Assembly (NCBI GenBank): GCA_934678955.1
Contig: CAKUSI010000200.1
Span: forward strand, 1 to 6,762
Origin: an uncultured Austwickia sp.
GTDB taxonomy: Bacteria > Actinomycetota > Actinomycetes > Actinomycetales > Dermatophilaceae
DNA length: 6,762 bases
Reading direction: 5' to 3'
Position numbers and translations under genes: made by a program. Under the pieces are notes generated by a model. That model had not been told where the DNA came from and searched no databases. It was given only the letters and a program-made list of their open reading frames with translations. Shown piece by piece: positions 1 to 5,852 of this stretch; the first letter of the stretch is position 1, and each line of letters starts with the position of its first letter.

Positions 1-118
1 GCACGAGGCAGGCCAGCAGCGCGAGGGCGGTCAGGACGGAGCGCACCTGGGGTTTGCCGCGAGCGGGGGCGCCTGCCCCGAGCCGGCGCAGCACGCCTCG
101 CCCGATCCGGCGGATCAC
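1..118 (-). CDS. N-terminus of a membrane-anchored or exported protein in the secretion operon (partial)
   Basis: The first 39 codons of a gene that runs off the left edge. The GTG start at 118-116 overlaps the TGA stop of the upstream ATPase gene (GTGA), which indicates translational coupling. A GGGAG ribosome-binding sequence lies 4 nt before the GTG. The visible residues are an Arg-rich stretch of about 27 residues with no acidic residue, followed by a hydrophobic run (VLTALALLACLV, residues 28-39). This fits a membrane anchor or a signal peptide. The LLAC sequence could be a lipobox, but it lies too close to the edge to judge. The position directly after a VirB4-type ATPase suggests another component of the secretion machine, such as an inner-membrane subunit or a cell-wall hydrolase. 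The family cannot be named from 39 residues. Confidence 0.72.
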   Translation of the reverse strand, partial: MIRRIGRGVLRRLGAGAPARGKPQVRSVLTALALLACLV

Positions 119-2778
119 GCCGCTCCCGTGAAGACGTCGTCGCCGCTGTCCTCGTCGTAGGTCCCCTCCCCGCCCGCCGTGGTGTCCAGCGCGGCGATCA
201 GGTCGGGGTGCCACCAGTCGCGGTCGACGCGGATCTTGCGGGCGCGGCCGTTCCAGTCCCGCACGAGGAACTCGCCCTGTTCCAGGGTGGTGATCGCGCC
301 GTGGTAGCCGCTGTCCTCACGCAGCCGCAGGAGCGGCAGGCCGGCCCGGGCCGCGGTCTCGTCCATCCGGCCGATGAACGCCGCGCCGGCCAGGTTGCTG
401 ATCTGCGGGTCGAGCCCGAGCAGCGTGTGGGGGTTCTGGAAAATCAGCGCGACCAGGGCGTGCCACTTGCGCGAGTCGAAGGACGAGCGGACCGCGAAGG
501 AGGAGAACGACCCCGCGCCGCCGGTGCTGATGCCCAGCTCGTCGAGCAGCACGGCCTTGGGCTTGCGGTCGGCGTAGATGGTCCGCATCGCGAACCGGGA
601 GCCCAGGCTGAGGATGGGCACCGACGCGAGCGCCTGGCGGGACCACAGCGAGCGGTCCGGCTGGTCCTTCGGCGGGAGGGTCAAGCCTTCCATCGTGATG
701 ATCGTGAGCGCGGCCTGCTCCATGAGGCGCTGGCCCGGCGCGTCGTCCACGTCCTTGCGCGGGTCGGGGAAGACCAGCCCGCCGTCCTTGAGCTGGGCGC
801 GGGCCCGCAGCCGCTCGGCGATCGCACGACCGACCTCCCCCAGGGCGTCGAGACGGGCGACGATCGCCCACGGGTCGGTGCCGTAGTCGCCACCGATGTC
901 CGTCACCGCCGACTCGATCGTGCCCTGGATCGCGCCGGTGCGGTCTCCGCTGACCATCGCGTAGGGGAGGAGGTCGCGGAACGAGTCGATGGCGAGCTCC
1001 ATCCGCTCGGCGCGGGCCTCCTCGAACGCGGCGCGGTACTCGGCCTCGGTGTCGTAGTCCTCCCGCCGGGGGTCCACGACCATCAGGTGCGGCACGAGGA
1101 TGCCCCGGTGCGCGCCGGTCAGGGACAGGTGGCGAGCGTTGCCGCGCAGGTGGGGGAGGGTGCAGAGGCGTGCCCAGGGGCCGGACGGGTCGTAGCCGAC
1201 CGTACGGATCCCCCGCGTCGCGCACCAATCCGCGAGCGCGCCCCCGAGGGAGGACTTGCCGGCCCCCGGATCCGCCCCGATGACGACGAGGTTGGACCGG
1301 TTCCGGCGGGCGCCGCCGTGCGTATCGAACAGGAACACGTCATGGCTGCCCGCGATGTTGCCCATGAGGAAGCCGGTGGGGTCGCCGGCGCTGGAGGTGG
1401 CGTTGGGCACGCCGGAGGCGAGGAAGTAGGCGGGCATCTGGGTGATGTGCCCGCTCAGGGGGCAGGGCTCCCCGGGGATGAACGCGCGGTAGTAGTCGTA
1501 CTGCCCGTAGTCGTGGGTCAGGTGCATGCCCTGCTCCTGGGCGGCCGCCACCGTGACGTCGGCGGCCCTCTGCAGGGCGGACTCCTCGGTCGGGCCGGTC
1601 ACTGCGAACATGACCACCCCTCGCAGGCGGCAGGCGATCTCCCGCGAGGCGTTGGCCACCTCGTCCTCGACCGCGCGGGCCCGGGCGATGCCGCGCAGCA
1701 CGCGGGCCGGGGGGTCGTCGCCGTGCTCCTCGTGGTGCTCGGCGATGTTCTTCGCGCGGCGCCGGTCGAGCTCGGCGGTGCCCTTCAGCGTCCGGCCGTC
1801 CATGACGTCCGCGACCACGCAGAACTCGACCGGGTCGTCGAGGGTCTGGGTCCAGGCGAGGAACGGCATCAGGTCCGGGGAGTCCAGGTTGCGGTCGTCG
1901 AAGGTATCCGCGTGCAGGACCGCGACGTGGCTGGTGTGCTGCACCGACTCCCGCATGGTGCGCAGCACGGTCGTGGGGGCGTACGGAGCCTCGGTCGGGA
2001 AGACGGGGTTGGTGAAGCCGGGTACGTCGTCGTTCGTCCAGCCGGTCGCGTCGCCGGCCAGGAGCGCGGCCGGGACCGGGGCGCCGAGGCCGACGCTGGC
2101 GTGCGTGACCCAGCGAAGGGCCTTGGCGGTCAGCGGGTGCGCGTTGAACCCCGGACGGCGTACGACCGTGGTGACCTCCTGGAGCTTGCGGCGTACCCGC
2201 GCAATCTCCCCGAGGTTCTCGGCGATCGGCTGGTGGCCGAGGAGGGTCGGCAGGTACTCGGCCGGCACGACGTACGGGCTGACCAGCACCCCCAGGATCG
2301 AGACCGGGCGGCGCGCGCCCAGGTTCACCGTGTGCAGTTGCGCGGCATCCACGAGGTCTGCGAACGAGCGAGGGGCGGGCGCGTCGGTTGCGGCGTCGTC
2401 GGAGGTGGTCGATCCGGGAGGCCCGGTCACGTCGGGGAGGCGGTGCGGGTGGTCGTCGTAGAGCCGCTTCGCGTAGGCCTGGTGGGGAAATGGATTGGAT
2501 AGTCCCCGTAGCCAGATGCGGTGCCCGATGAGGTCGGCATACCGGAACGTCTGGTGGGAGATGGTCGCGGCCCGGTTCGAGGGGGTCTGCAGGGGCCAGT
2601 CCACGCCGTCCAGCAGGTAGAACGCCCATAGTCCCTCGGAGGTGACGGCGAGGTTGCGGTGGGCGTAGCGGATGTTGAGTTCGGTGGGCAGGGGCTGTCG
2701 GGAGCCTTCTGGTTCGGCGGAGAAGTCGGGCACCAGATCCGGTTCCATCGCGCGGGCGCGTCGCCAGGGGAATCGCAT
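115..2778 (-). CDS. VirB4/TraC-type conjugation ATPase
   Basis: An 887-residue cytoplasmic ATPase expected to power pilus assembly and substrate transfer in a type IV secretion system. The C-terminal motor domain has a Walker A motif GADPGAGKS (residues 501-509) after the strand NLVVI. It also has a Walker B motif AVLLDE (742-747, acidic pair D746/E747), a Gln-containing motif FQNPH (780-784) and a following FIGRMD segment (801-806), all in the order seen in VirB4-family proteins. Residues 1 to about 480 form the family's less conserved N-terminal part. The protein is at the long end for VirB4 proteins, and no transmembrane helix is evident. The ATG at 2778 is preferred because GAGGA lies 9 nt upstream, inside the end of the preceding gene. 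The next Met (residue 11) has no such site. The gene lies 5 bp after a two-helix membrane protein and overlaps the next gene by 4 nt, so it is part of an operon. The assignment to the VirB4 class is firm; the exact subfamily is not known. Confidence 0.9.
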   Translation of the reverse strand: MRFPWRRARAMEPDLVPDFSAEPEGSRQPLPTELNIRYAHRNLAVTSEGLWAFYLLDGVDWPLQTPSNRAATISHQTFRYADLIGHRIWLRGLSNPFPHQAYAKRLYDDHPHRLPDVTGPPGSTTSDDAATDAPAPRSFADLVDAAQLHTVNLGARRPVSILGVLVSPYVVPAEYLPTLLGHQPIAENLGEIARVRRKLQEVTTVVRRPGFNAHPLTAKALRWVTHASVGLGAPVPAALLAGDATGWTNDDVPGFTNPVFPTEAPYAPTTVLRTMRESVQHTSHVAVLHADTFDDRNLDSPDLMPFLAWTQTLDDPVEFCVVADVMDGRTLKGTAELDRRRAKNIAEHHEEHGDDPPARVLRGIARARAVEDEVANASREIACRLRGVVMFAVTGPTEESALQRAADVTVAAAQEQGMHLTHDYGQYDYYRAFIPGEPCPLSGHITQMPAYFLASGVPNATSSAGDPTGFLMGNIAGSHDVFLFDTHGGARRNRSNLVVIGADPGAGKSSLGGALADWCATRGIRTVGYDPSGPWARLCTLPHLRGNARHLSLTGAHRGILVPHLMVVDPRREDYDTEAEYRAAFEEARAERMELAIDSFRDLLPYAMVSGDRTGAIQGTIESAVTDIGGDYGTDPWAIVARLDALGEVGRAIAERLRARAQLKDGGLVFPDPRKDVDDAPGQRLMEQAALTIITMEGLTLPPKDQPDRSLWSRQALASVPILSLGSRFAMRTIYADRKPKAVLLDELGISTGGAGSFSSFAVRSSFDSRKWHALVALIFQNPHTLLGLDPQISNLAGAAFIGRMDETAARAGLPLLRLREDSGYHGAITTLEQGEFLVRDWNGRARKIRVDRDWWHPDLIAALDTTAGGEGTYDEDSGDDVFTGAA

Positions 2779-2783
2779 GTGGG

Positions 2784-3242
2784 TCAGTCCTCGTCGGTGA
2801 ATGGCGGTGGGATGAGTCGGCGCACGCGTCGGTGGCGGGCCTCATCCTCGATCCACAGCTCCTTCTCAGCGTGGATCCGGTGGGTGCGACGGCCCCGGTC
2901 TCGTGGACCGTCGATCTCCATCGCGAGGAGGGCGACGTGGTGGGCGAGCGGGCGGGTGGGACTGATGACGCGACCGATCCGCACCGTGAGGAAGACGCCG
3001 AGACCGACGCCGATCGCGACGGCGGCGATGCCCGTGAGAAGCAGTCCCATCGGGCCGGGGATGACCGCGGAGATCAGGGGCCGCGGCGCCAGCACGAACG
3101 CGGCCACCACGAGCGGCGGGCACAGCAGGACGGCCATGATCCAGGCACGGCCGCGGGCCTCGAAGGGCCAGGGCGAGTTGGTCGGCCCAAGCCACACGAA
3201 CTCTTGGCGCCGCGCCGCGTCGTCGGTGCTGACGATCGGCAT
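2784..3242 (-). CDS. Two-helix membrane protein, VirB3/PrgI-like by position
   Basis: A 152-residue protein with a short polar N-terminus and two predicted membrane helices (about residues 34-53 and 66-88). The loop between them is Pro-rich and short. A charged C-terminal tail of about 60 residues is rich in Arg, His and Glu and ends in PPPFTDED. I do not recognise the family from sequence alone. In type IV secretion operons, a small two-helix protein immediately before the VirB4 gene is usually VirB3 (PrgI or TcpE in Gram-positive systems), where it anchors the ATPase to the membrane. The topology and location fit that role. The tail is longer than in classical VirB3. The gene starts 3 bp after the pilin-like gene, with a GGTGAG sequence overlapping that gene's stop codon, and ends 5 bp before the ATPase start, so the three are almost certainly co-transcribed. 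An unrelated small membrane protein remains possible. Confidence 0.78.
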   Translation of the reverse strand: MPIVSTDDAARRQEFVWLGPTNSPWPFEARGRAWIMAVLLCPPLVVAAFVLAPRPLISAVIPGPMGLLLTGIAAVAIGVGLGVFLTVRIGRVISPTRPLAHHVALLAMEIDGPRDRGRRTHRIHAEKELWIEDEARHRRVRRLIPPPFTDED

Positions 3243-3245
3243 CGC

Positions 3246-3539
3246 TCACCCGTTCATGAAGAAGCCGAGCGTCGCGGCGGCCAGGGTGACCACGGTCCCT
3301 CCGACGCCGAGCGCCACCCAGAAGAGCCCGAGCAGGCTGACCCCCGACTGGGCGGCCGCCTGCTTGAGGTTGCCCTTCTTGGACTGGCTCATCATCGAAA
3401 GACCGAGGAACAGGGAAAACATGGAGGCCAGGAACACGCAGAAGCCGACGATCGCGGCCGTGTTGAGCCACTGCGGGACACTGACCTGGTCGGCCGTGAG
3501 GACGGCGGGCACGACGGCTTGCGCCAGAGACAAGGTCAT
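3246..3539 (-). CDS. Small two-helix protein, VirB2-like pilin candidate
   Basis: A 97-residue protein, the first gene of the secretion operon. It has a short mostly uncharged N-terminus (residues 1-25), a first hydrophobic helix (about 28-50), a basic loop SQSKKGNLK (51-59) that should face the cytoplasm, and a second hydrophobic helix (about 67-94) ending in FFMNG. Size, two-helix hairpin shape, basic cytoplasmic loop and position ahead of VirB3-like and VirB4 genes match VirB2/TrbC pilins, which polymerise into the conjugative pilus. There is no sequence motif that proves this. The start is fixed at 3539 by a strong AAAGGAAGG ribosome site just upstream. The longer open frame back to 3665 gives a very Arg-rich extension that is probably not translated. 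A general small membrane subunit of the channel is the main alternative. Confidence 0.78.
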   Translation of the reverse strand: MTLSLAQAVVPAVLTADQVSVPQWLNTAAIVGFCVFLASMFSLFLGLSMMSQSKKGNLKQAAAQSGVSLLGLFWVALGVGGTVVTLAAATLGFFMNG

Positions 3540-3543
3540 GAAG

Positions 3544-3552
3544 CCTTCCTTT
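3544..3552 (-). promoter_or_regulatory. Ribosome binding site fixing the start of the pilin-like gene
   Basis: AAAGGAAGG on the minus strand ends 4 nt before the ATG at 3539-3537. It is the best ribosome site in the operon and selects the 97-residue product over the longer frame beginning at 3665, which has no such signal. Strong initiation would suit an abundantly needed subunit such as a pilin. Confidence 0.7.
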
Positions 3553-3613
3553 GAGGGGAGAAAGCATCTTGAGCGGGGAAGACATAATGAATTGTGCCGT
3601 GCCAAACGGCCAC

Positions 3614-3642
3614 AGCCTAGGCGGGGCGGTCGCCGGCGCGAA
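3614..3642 (-). promoter_or_regulatory. Weak candidate promoter for the secretion operon
   Basis: On the minus strand, TAGGCT (3619-3614) matches the TAnnnT -10 form common in actinobacteria. At a 17-bp spacing there is only a poor -35 (TTCGCG, 3642-3637, 3 of 6 to consensus). It would give a leader of roughly 70 nt before the pilin-like gene. The repeats around it could be operator sites. This is a guess from base patterns only. Confidence 0.22.
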
Positions 3643-3714
3643 ACAGATCGGCGGCGTTTCGCCACGGTCGTCTGTGTGCGGTAGGGCGACCGCCTATGTG
3701 CGGTATTCGTCTGT
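3625..3714. repeat. Cluster of short direct and inverted repeats before the operon
   Basis: Three overlapping patterns are visible. TGTGTGCGGTA (3673-3683) recurs as TATGTGCGGTA (3695-3705), 10 of 11 identical and exactly 22 bp apart, about two turns of the helix. TCGTCTGT occurs at 3668-3675 and 3707-3714, flanking that pair. GGCGGTCGCC (3625-3634) is the exact reverse complement of GGCGACCGCC (3685-3694), and nested between them is a 7-bp stem GCGAAAC/GTTTCGC (3638-3644 with 3656-3662). Each 10-bp arm is itself nearly palindromic, so the long-range pairing is less striking than it first looks. An operator for the conjugation operon, or part of a transfer origin, would fit. Confidence 0.5.
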
Positions 3715-3775
3715 CAGGGTAAGGGGTAGGAGATCCTAGTGTGCACCGCAGCCCGATGGTTGCGCTCGCCCGCGG

Positions 3776-3811
3776 AAAAAACCGGGAGAGGATGAGTCAC
3801 CCGAACGGGTG
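3776..3811 (-). terminator. Possible weak terminator after the glycosidase gene
   Basis: Downstream of the glycosidase stop, the minus strand has a palindromic stem CACCC/GGGTG with a 4-nt loop (3811-3798) and, 16 nt further, a run of six T (3781-3776). The gap between stem and T-run is larger than in a standard intrinsic terminator, so this may act poorly or not at all. A second small palindrome, ATCGAC/GTCGAT (3834-3847), sits directly after the stop codon. Confidence 0.25.
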
Positions 3812-3852
3812 TCCTACGAGGGTGCGTCTCGCGATCGACCTGTCGATGCGGG

Positions 3853-5397
3853 TCAACCGCTGCCTGGCCGCGTGAACAGGAGCAACCAGTCCTCGTCGCC
3901 GGCGAGGTTGCGGCCCGGCGACGTGTACTGGCTGGTGACCGCCACCGCTCGGGTCGCGCCGGAACTCGGATCGAACCACCGGGCCCTGATGTCGCCCGCC
4001 AGCTTCGAGCGGTCGATCGTGATCGCCGTGGGCGACGGCAGGTAGACGACGGCGGCTGCGCCGTCGGGGGTCCGCGCCGCCGTGACGTAGTCGTTGTCCA
4101 GCACGTCCAGGGGTTCGAACCTCGACAGGCGGTCCCCGCGCCCCGCGGTCACGAAGCTCTCGTCCACGTCGGGTGCAAGCTGCCACCACGGCAGCGAGGA
4201 GAACAGCCGGCGCAGTCGGGTCACCTGGTTGACCGCGTCGGTTTCGCGGCGCTGCTCCCAGCTTTCGTCGAATTTCCAGTCACGCGTGCCGAACACGTCG
4301 CCCGCCGACCCGGAGGTGAGGGCCCACAGCACCTGACGACGCAGCGTTTCGTCCGTGGTGGGGGCCGTCATCGGCTGGTTGTTCTCGCCCTCGTAGTTGG
4401 CCTCGCCCATGAGCGCCGGGAGGACCGGGCGGCGCGCGTAGGCGTCGAGGACGGCCCGATAGGTGGGGTGGTAGGTGTACACGAAGTTCCAGTCCACGCG
4501 CGCCGCCCAGTAGGGATCGCTGGTCGACAGGGGCGTGGGGTGGTGGAGTTGCATGCTGAACAGTCGGTTGTCGCCGGTGTCCCGGATGCCGCGCATTCCC
4601 GCCTCGATGCAGCGGTCGTCCTCACTTCCCTGGTCGGAGCCCTGATTGCGAGGGAGGTAGTCACCGCCCGACATCCAGACGATGTTGGGCAGGTCTCGGA
4701 AGTGGGCCGCGACCTTGGCGCCGTAGTCGCGGCACTGTTGGATCGACGTGGGCCTGAAGGCGTTGTCGAGCGTCCAAGCGTCGATGGGGTAGAGGAGCAG
4801 GGTGATCCCGCGGTCGGCGGCCATCCGAGCGTGATCGTGGGCCCGCTGCCAGTAGGGCTCGTTCCACCGCAACACATCCCCGTCGACGAACGGCGCGATC
4901 CCGTCGTACGTCCGCCCGTTCGGCATCGGTGCGCCGTTCACCTCGTCACCGATGAGGGAGACGATCGCGGCGTTGAAGCCGCGCTTCGAACGATCCGCCA
5001 ACCACGAGCGCGCCTCGTCGGGAGACAGCCTGGTCATGAGCGTCCAGGGGGAGTCGCCCTTGACGAGGATGGGTTGCCCGTATTGGTCGACGAAGTAGCG
5101 CCCGTTACTGCTGCGGGCCGTGATGTAGGGGGGACCGACCGCGGGGGCGCCCGCTCCCGGGGTGGGGCGCGGAAAGGAGCCGGCGGCGTCCCTGCTCGCC
5201 TCCTCGCTCACGAGTCCGGGCACGGCGTGGCCTTCGGCCCCGAGGCCCCAACTGGGCGCGGCCGCCACGGGCAGTGACGCGAGTAGCGCGGCGACGAGGC
5301 ACAGGGCGATCTGCGGGAACCGATCGCGTCGTCGCGGGGGTGCCTGGCGCGGGCGGGGCGGGTGGGGGCGGTCCGAAGAGGTCGGCGCGTTCGGCAT
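3853..5397 (-). CDS. Secreted DUF4038/apiosidase-like (GH140-type) glycoside hydrolase
   Basis: A 514-residue exported protein. The N-terminus has a basic stretch (PRRRDR, 21-26), a hydrophobic core (about 29-43) and an Ala-rich cleavage region near 45-47, so it is a Sec-type signal peptide with a long basic lead. A Pro/Gly/Ala-rich linker follows, to about residue 90. Residues 95 to about 400 form the DUF4038 barrel: NGRYFVDQYGQPILVKGDSP (98-117) is the typical opening, with SGGD (D246) and MGEANYEGEN (E332) at the expected acid/base and nucleophile positions of GH140-type enzymes. Residues about 420-512 look like the C-terminal beta-domain labelled putative collagen-binding domain. It probably removes sugars from a plant or microbial polysaccharide outside the cell; the substrate is unknown. 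The ATG at 5397 has AAGGA 10 nt upstream. The gene stands alone, with 313 bp to the next gene and 455 bp to the previous one, and shows no obvious link to conjugation. It may be island cargo. Confidence 0.88.
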   Translation of the reverse strand: MPNAPTSSDRPHPPRPRQAPPRRRDRFPQIALCLVAALLASLPVAAAPSWGLGAEGHAVPGLVSEEASRDAAGSFPRPTPGAGAPAVGPPYITARSSNGRYFVDQYGQPILVKGDSPWTLMTRLSPDEARSWLADRSKRGFNAAIVSLIGDEVNGAPMPNGRTYDGIAPFVDGDVLRWNEPYWQRAHDHARMAADRGITLLLYPIDAWTLDNAFRPTSIQQCRDYGAKVAAHFRDLPNIVWMSGGDYLPRNQGSDQGSEDDRCIEAGMRGIRDTGDNRLFSMQLHHPTPLSTSDPYWAARVDWNFVYTYHPTYRAVLDAYARRPVLPALMGEANYEGENNQPMTAPTTDETLRRQVLWALTSGSAGDVFGTRDWKFDESWEQRRETDAVNQVTRLRRLFSSLPWWQLAPDVDESFVTAGRGDRLSRFEPLDVLDNDYVTAARTPDGAAAVVYLPSPTAITIDRSKLAGDIRARWFDPSSGATRAVAVTSQYTSPGRNLAGDEDWLLLFTRPGSG

Positions 5398-5585
5398 GGC
5401 TTCGCGGTCCTTCGCTACCAGGAACGGGTGGGCGGCACATCACACTCGGTGCGGTCGTCTCTGCGGGGCCCGCACACGCCGTACGGGTTTGCGCCCCAAA
5501 GGTACTCGATCGAGCAGGTCTCGGGCAGGTCGCGGTCCGGCCGGGCTCGCCGGGCCTTTGCGTGATGTCAAGAAGGGACGCGAGA

Positions 5586-5718
5586 TGTTCCGAGCGACCT
5601 ACTCGATCGCTGCGACGCCCGAAGCCCGCCTCGCTGACCTGCGGTGATGTGCGAGCTGATTCGTCATAAGGAGGATCGAGTAGGTCGCTCGGAACAATCG
5701 AGTTGGTCGCTCGGGACA
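5586..5718. mobile_element. 133-bp non-coding element with inverted-repeat ends (transposon relic candidate)
   Basis: The segment 5586-5608 is the exact reverse complement of 5674-5696 (23 bp, no mismatch), with 65 bp between. A further copy of the right arm follows immediately (5697-5718), so both outermost ends read TG at the left and CA at the right. TG...CA ends with extra internal copies of the end sequence are a known feature of IS21-type insertion sequences, and TG...CA ends also occur in IS3/IS481 types. The interior is far too short for a transposase, so this would be a deletion relic or a MITE-like element. No target duplication is visible at either candidate right end, which weakens the idea. 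A set of regulator binding sites between the two divergent genes is the chief alternative. Confidence 0.45.
5675..5718. repeat. Tandem 22-bp direct repeat, two units
   Basis: The units 5675-5696 and 5697-5718 abut with no spacer and agree at 20 of 22 positions. They differ at unit position 8 (A or T) and position 19 (A or G). Their shared core is GGTCGCTCGG. A third copy lies inverted at 5586-5607. The period is about two helical turns, so proteins bound to the units would sit on the same face of the DNA. The second unit overlaps a TTG from which an open frame leads into the hemerythrin gene, but that is not its likely start. Confidence 0.85.
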
Positions 5719-5842
5719 GGGGACGGCGGACAAGCGCCGAAAGGGTGGCGGGGGAGGGACGCGCCGGGCAGGCTTGGGGTGGATGTGGTTCGGAAGGATT
5801 TGGTCGTCCCGGAGGTCACGAAGGGCGGCCCGTACGCGACAC

Positions 5843-5848
5843 AGGAGG
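5843..5848 (+). promoter_or_regulatory. Ribosome binding site fixing the hemerythrin start
   Basis: A full AGGAGG lies 4 nt before the GTG at 5853. It decides the start, since the reading frame stays open for another 50 codons upstream without a comparable site and the upstream translation lacks any feature of the family. Confidence 0.75.
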
Positions 5849-5852
5849 CACC

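Larger units (their letters stand above)
3540..3852. other. 313-bp gene-free region upstream of the secretion operon
   Basis: No convincing gene is present on either strand. The region contains the operon's ribosome site, a weak promoter candidate (3614-3642), a cluster of direct and inverted repeats (3625-3714) and possible stem-loops at 3798-3811 and 3834-3847 just after the glycosidase stop codon. The segment around 3570-3600 is noticeably AT-richer than its surroundings. The combination of repeats and an AT-rich patch ahead of a conjugation operon makes this the natural place for operon control or a transfer origin, but no known nick-site sequence was recognised. Confidence 0.6.
5398..5852. 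other. 455-bp gene-free region between divergent genes
   Basis: No believable gene is seen. The part next to the glycosidase (5398-5585) should carry its promoter. A perfect TTGACA is present on the minus strand at 5571-5566 but has no -10 at a suitable distance. The middle (5586-5718) holds the 22/23-bp repeat element described separately. A shorter imperfect relative of that repeat (ATCGAGCAGGTCTCGGGCA, 5509-5527) lies outside it. The last 134 bp (5719-5852) is G-rich leader DNA ending in the hemerythrin ribosome site, with no clear promoter. Confidence 0.6.

Noticed and set aside
208..2502. Long plus-strand open frame of 764 codons
   Set aside because: It is the exact antisense of the VirB4 ATPase gene. 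Its product is low-complexity (Gly, Val, Arg, Glu, Asp) with no motif, as expected from GC-rich codon bias.
3540..3665. N-terminal extension of the pilin-like gene to an ATG at 3665
   Set aside because: It would add 42 mostly basic residues before the hydrophobic protein with no ribosome site, whereas AAAGGAAGG supports the ATG at 3539.
2659..3684. Plus-strand open frame of 341 codons opposite the two small membrane-protein genes
   Set aside because: It is antisense to two genes with clear membrane helices and ribosome sites; its product is Arg/Ser/Thr-rich with no recognisable domain.
5539..5559. GC-rich stem followed by TTT as a plus-strand terminator
   Set aside because: The fold depends on a G-G mismatch and a 2-nt loop. 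It is better described as a direct repeat of GCCGGGC, and no plus-strand gene ends upstream of it.
5566..5571. Perfect TTGACA on the minus strand as -35 for the glycosidase gene
   Set aside because: No acceptable -10 hexamer is found 15-19 bp downstream; the DNA there is almost pure G and C.
5586..5718. CRISPR array
   Set aside because: There are only three copies, one inverted and two with no spacer between them, so there is no repeat-spacer pattern.
5703..5852. TTG start for a longer hemerythrin (50 extra codons)
   Set aside because: There is no ribosome site, the start lies inside the 22-bp repeat, and the extension is Arg/Gly-rich without structure. GTG at 5853 with AGGAGG is far better.
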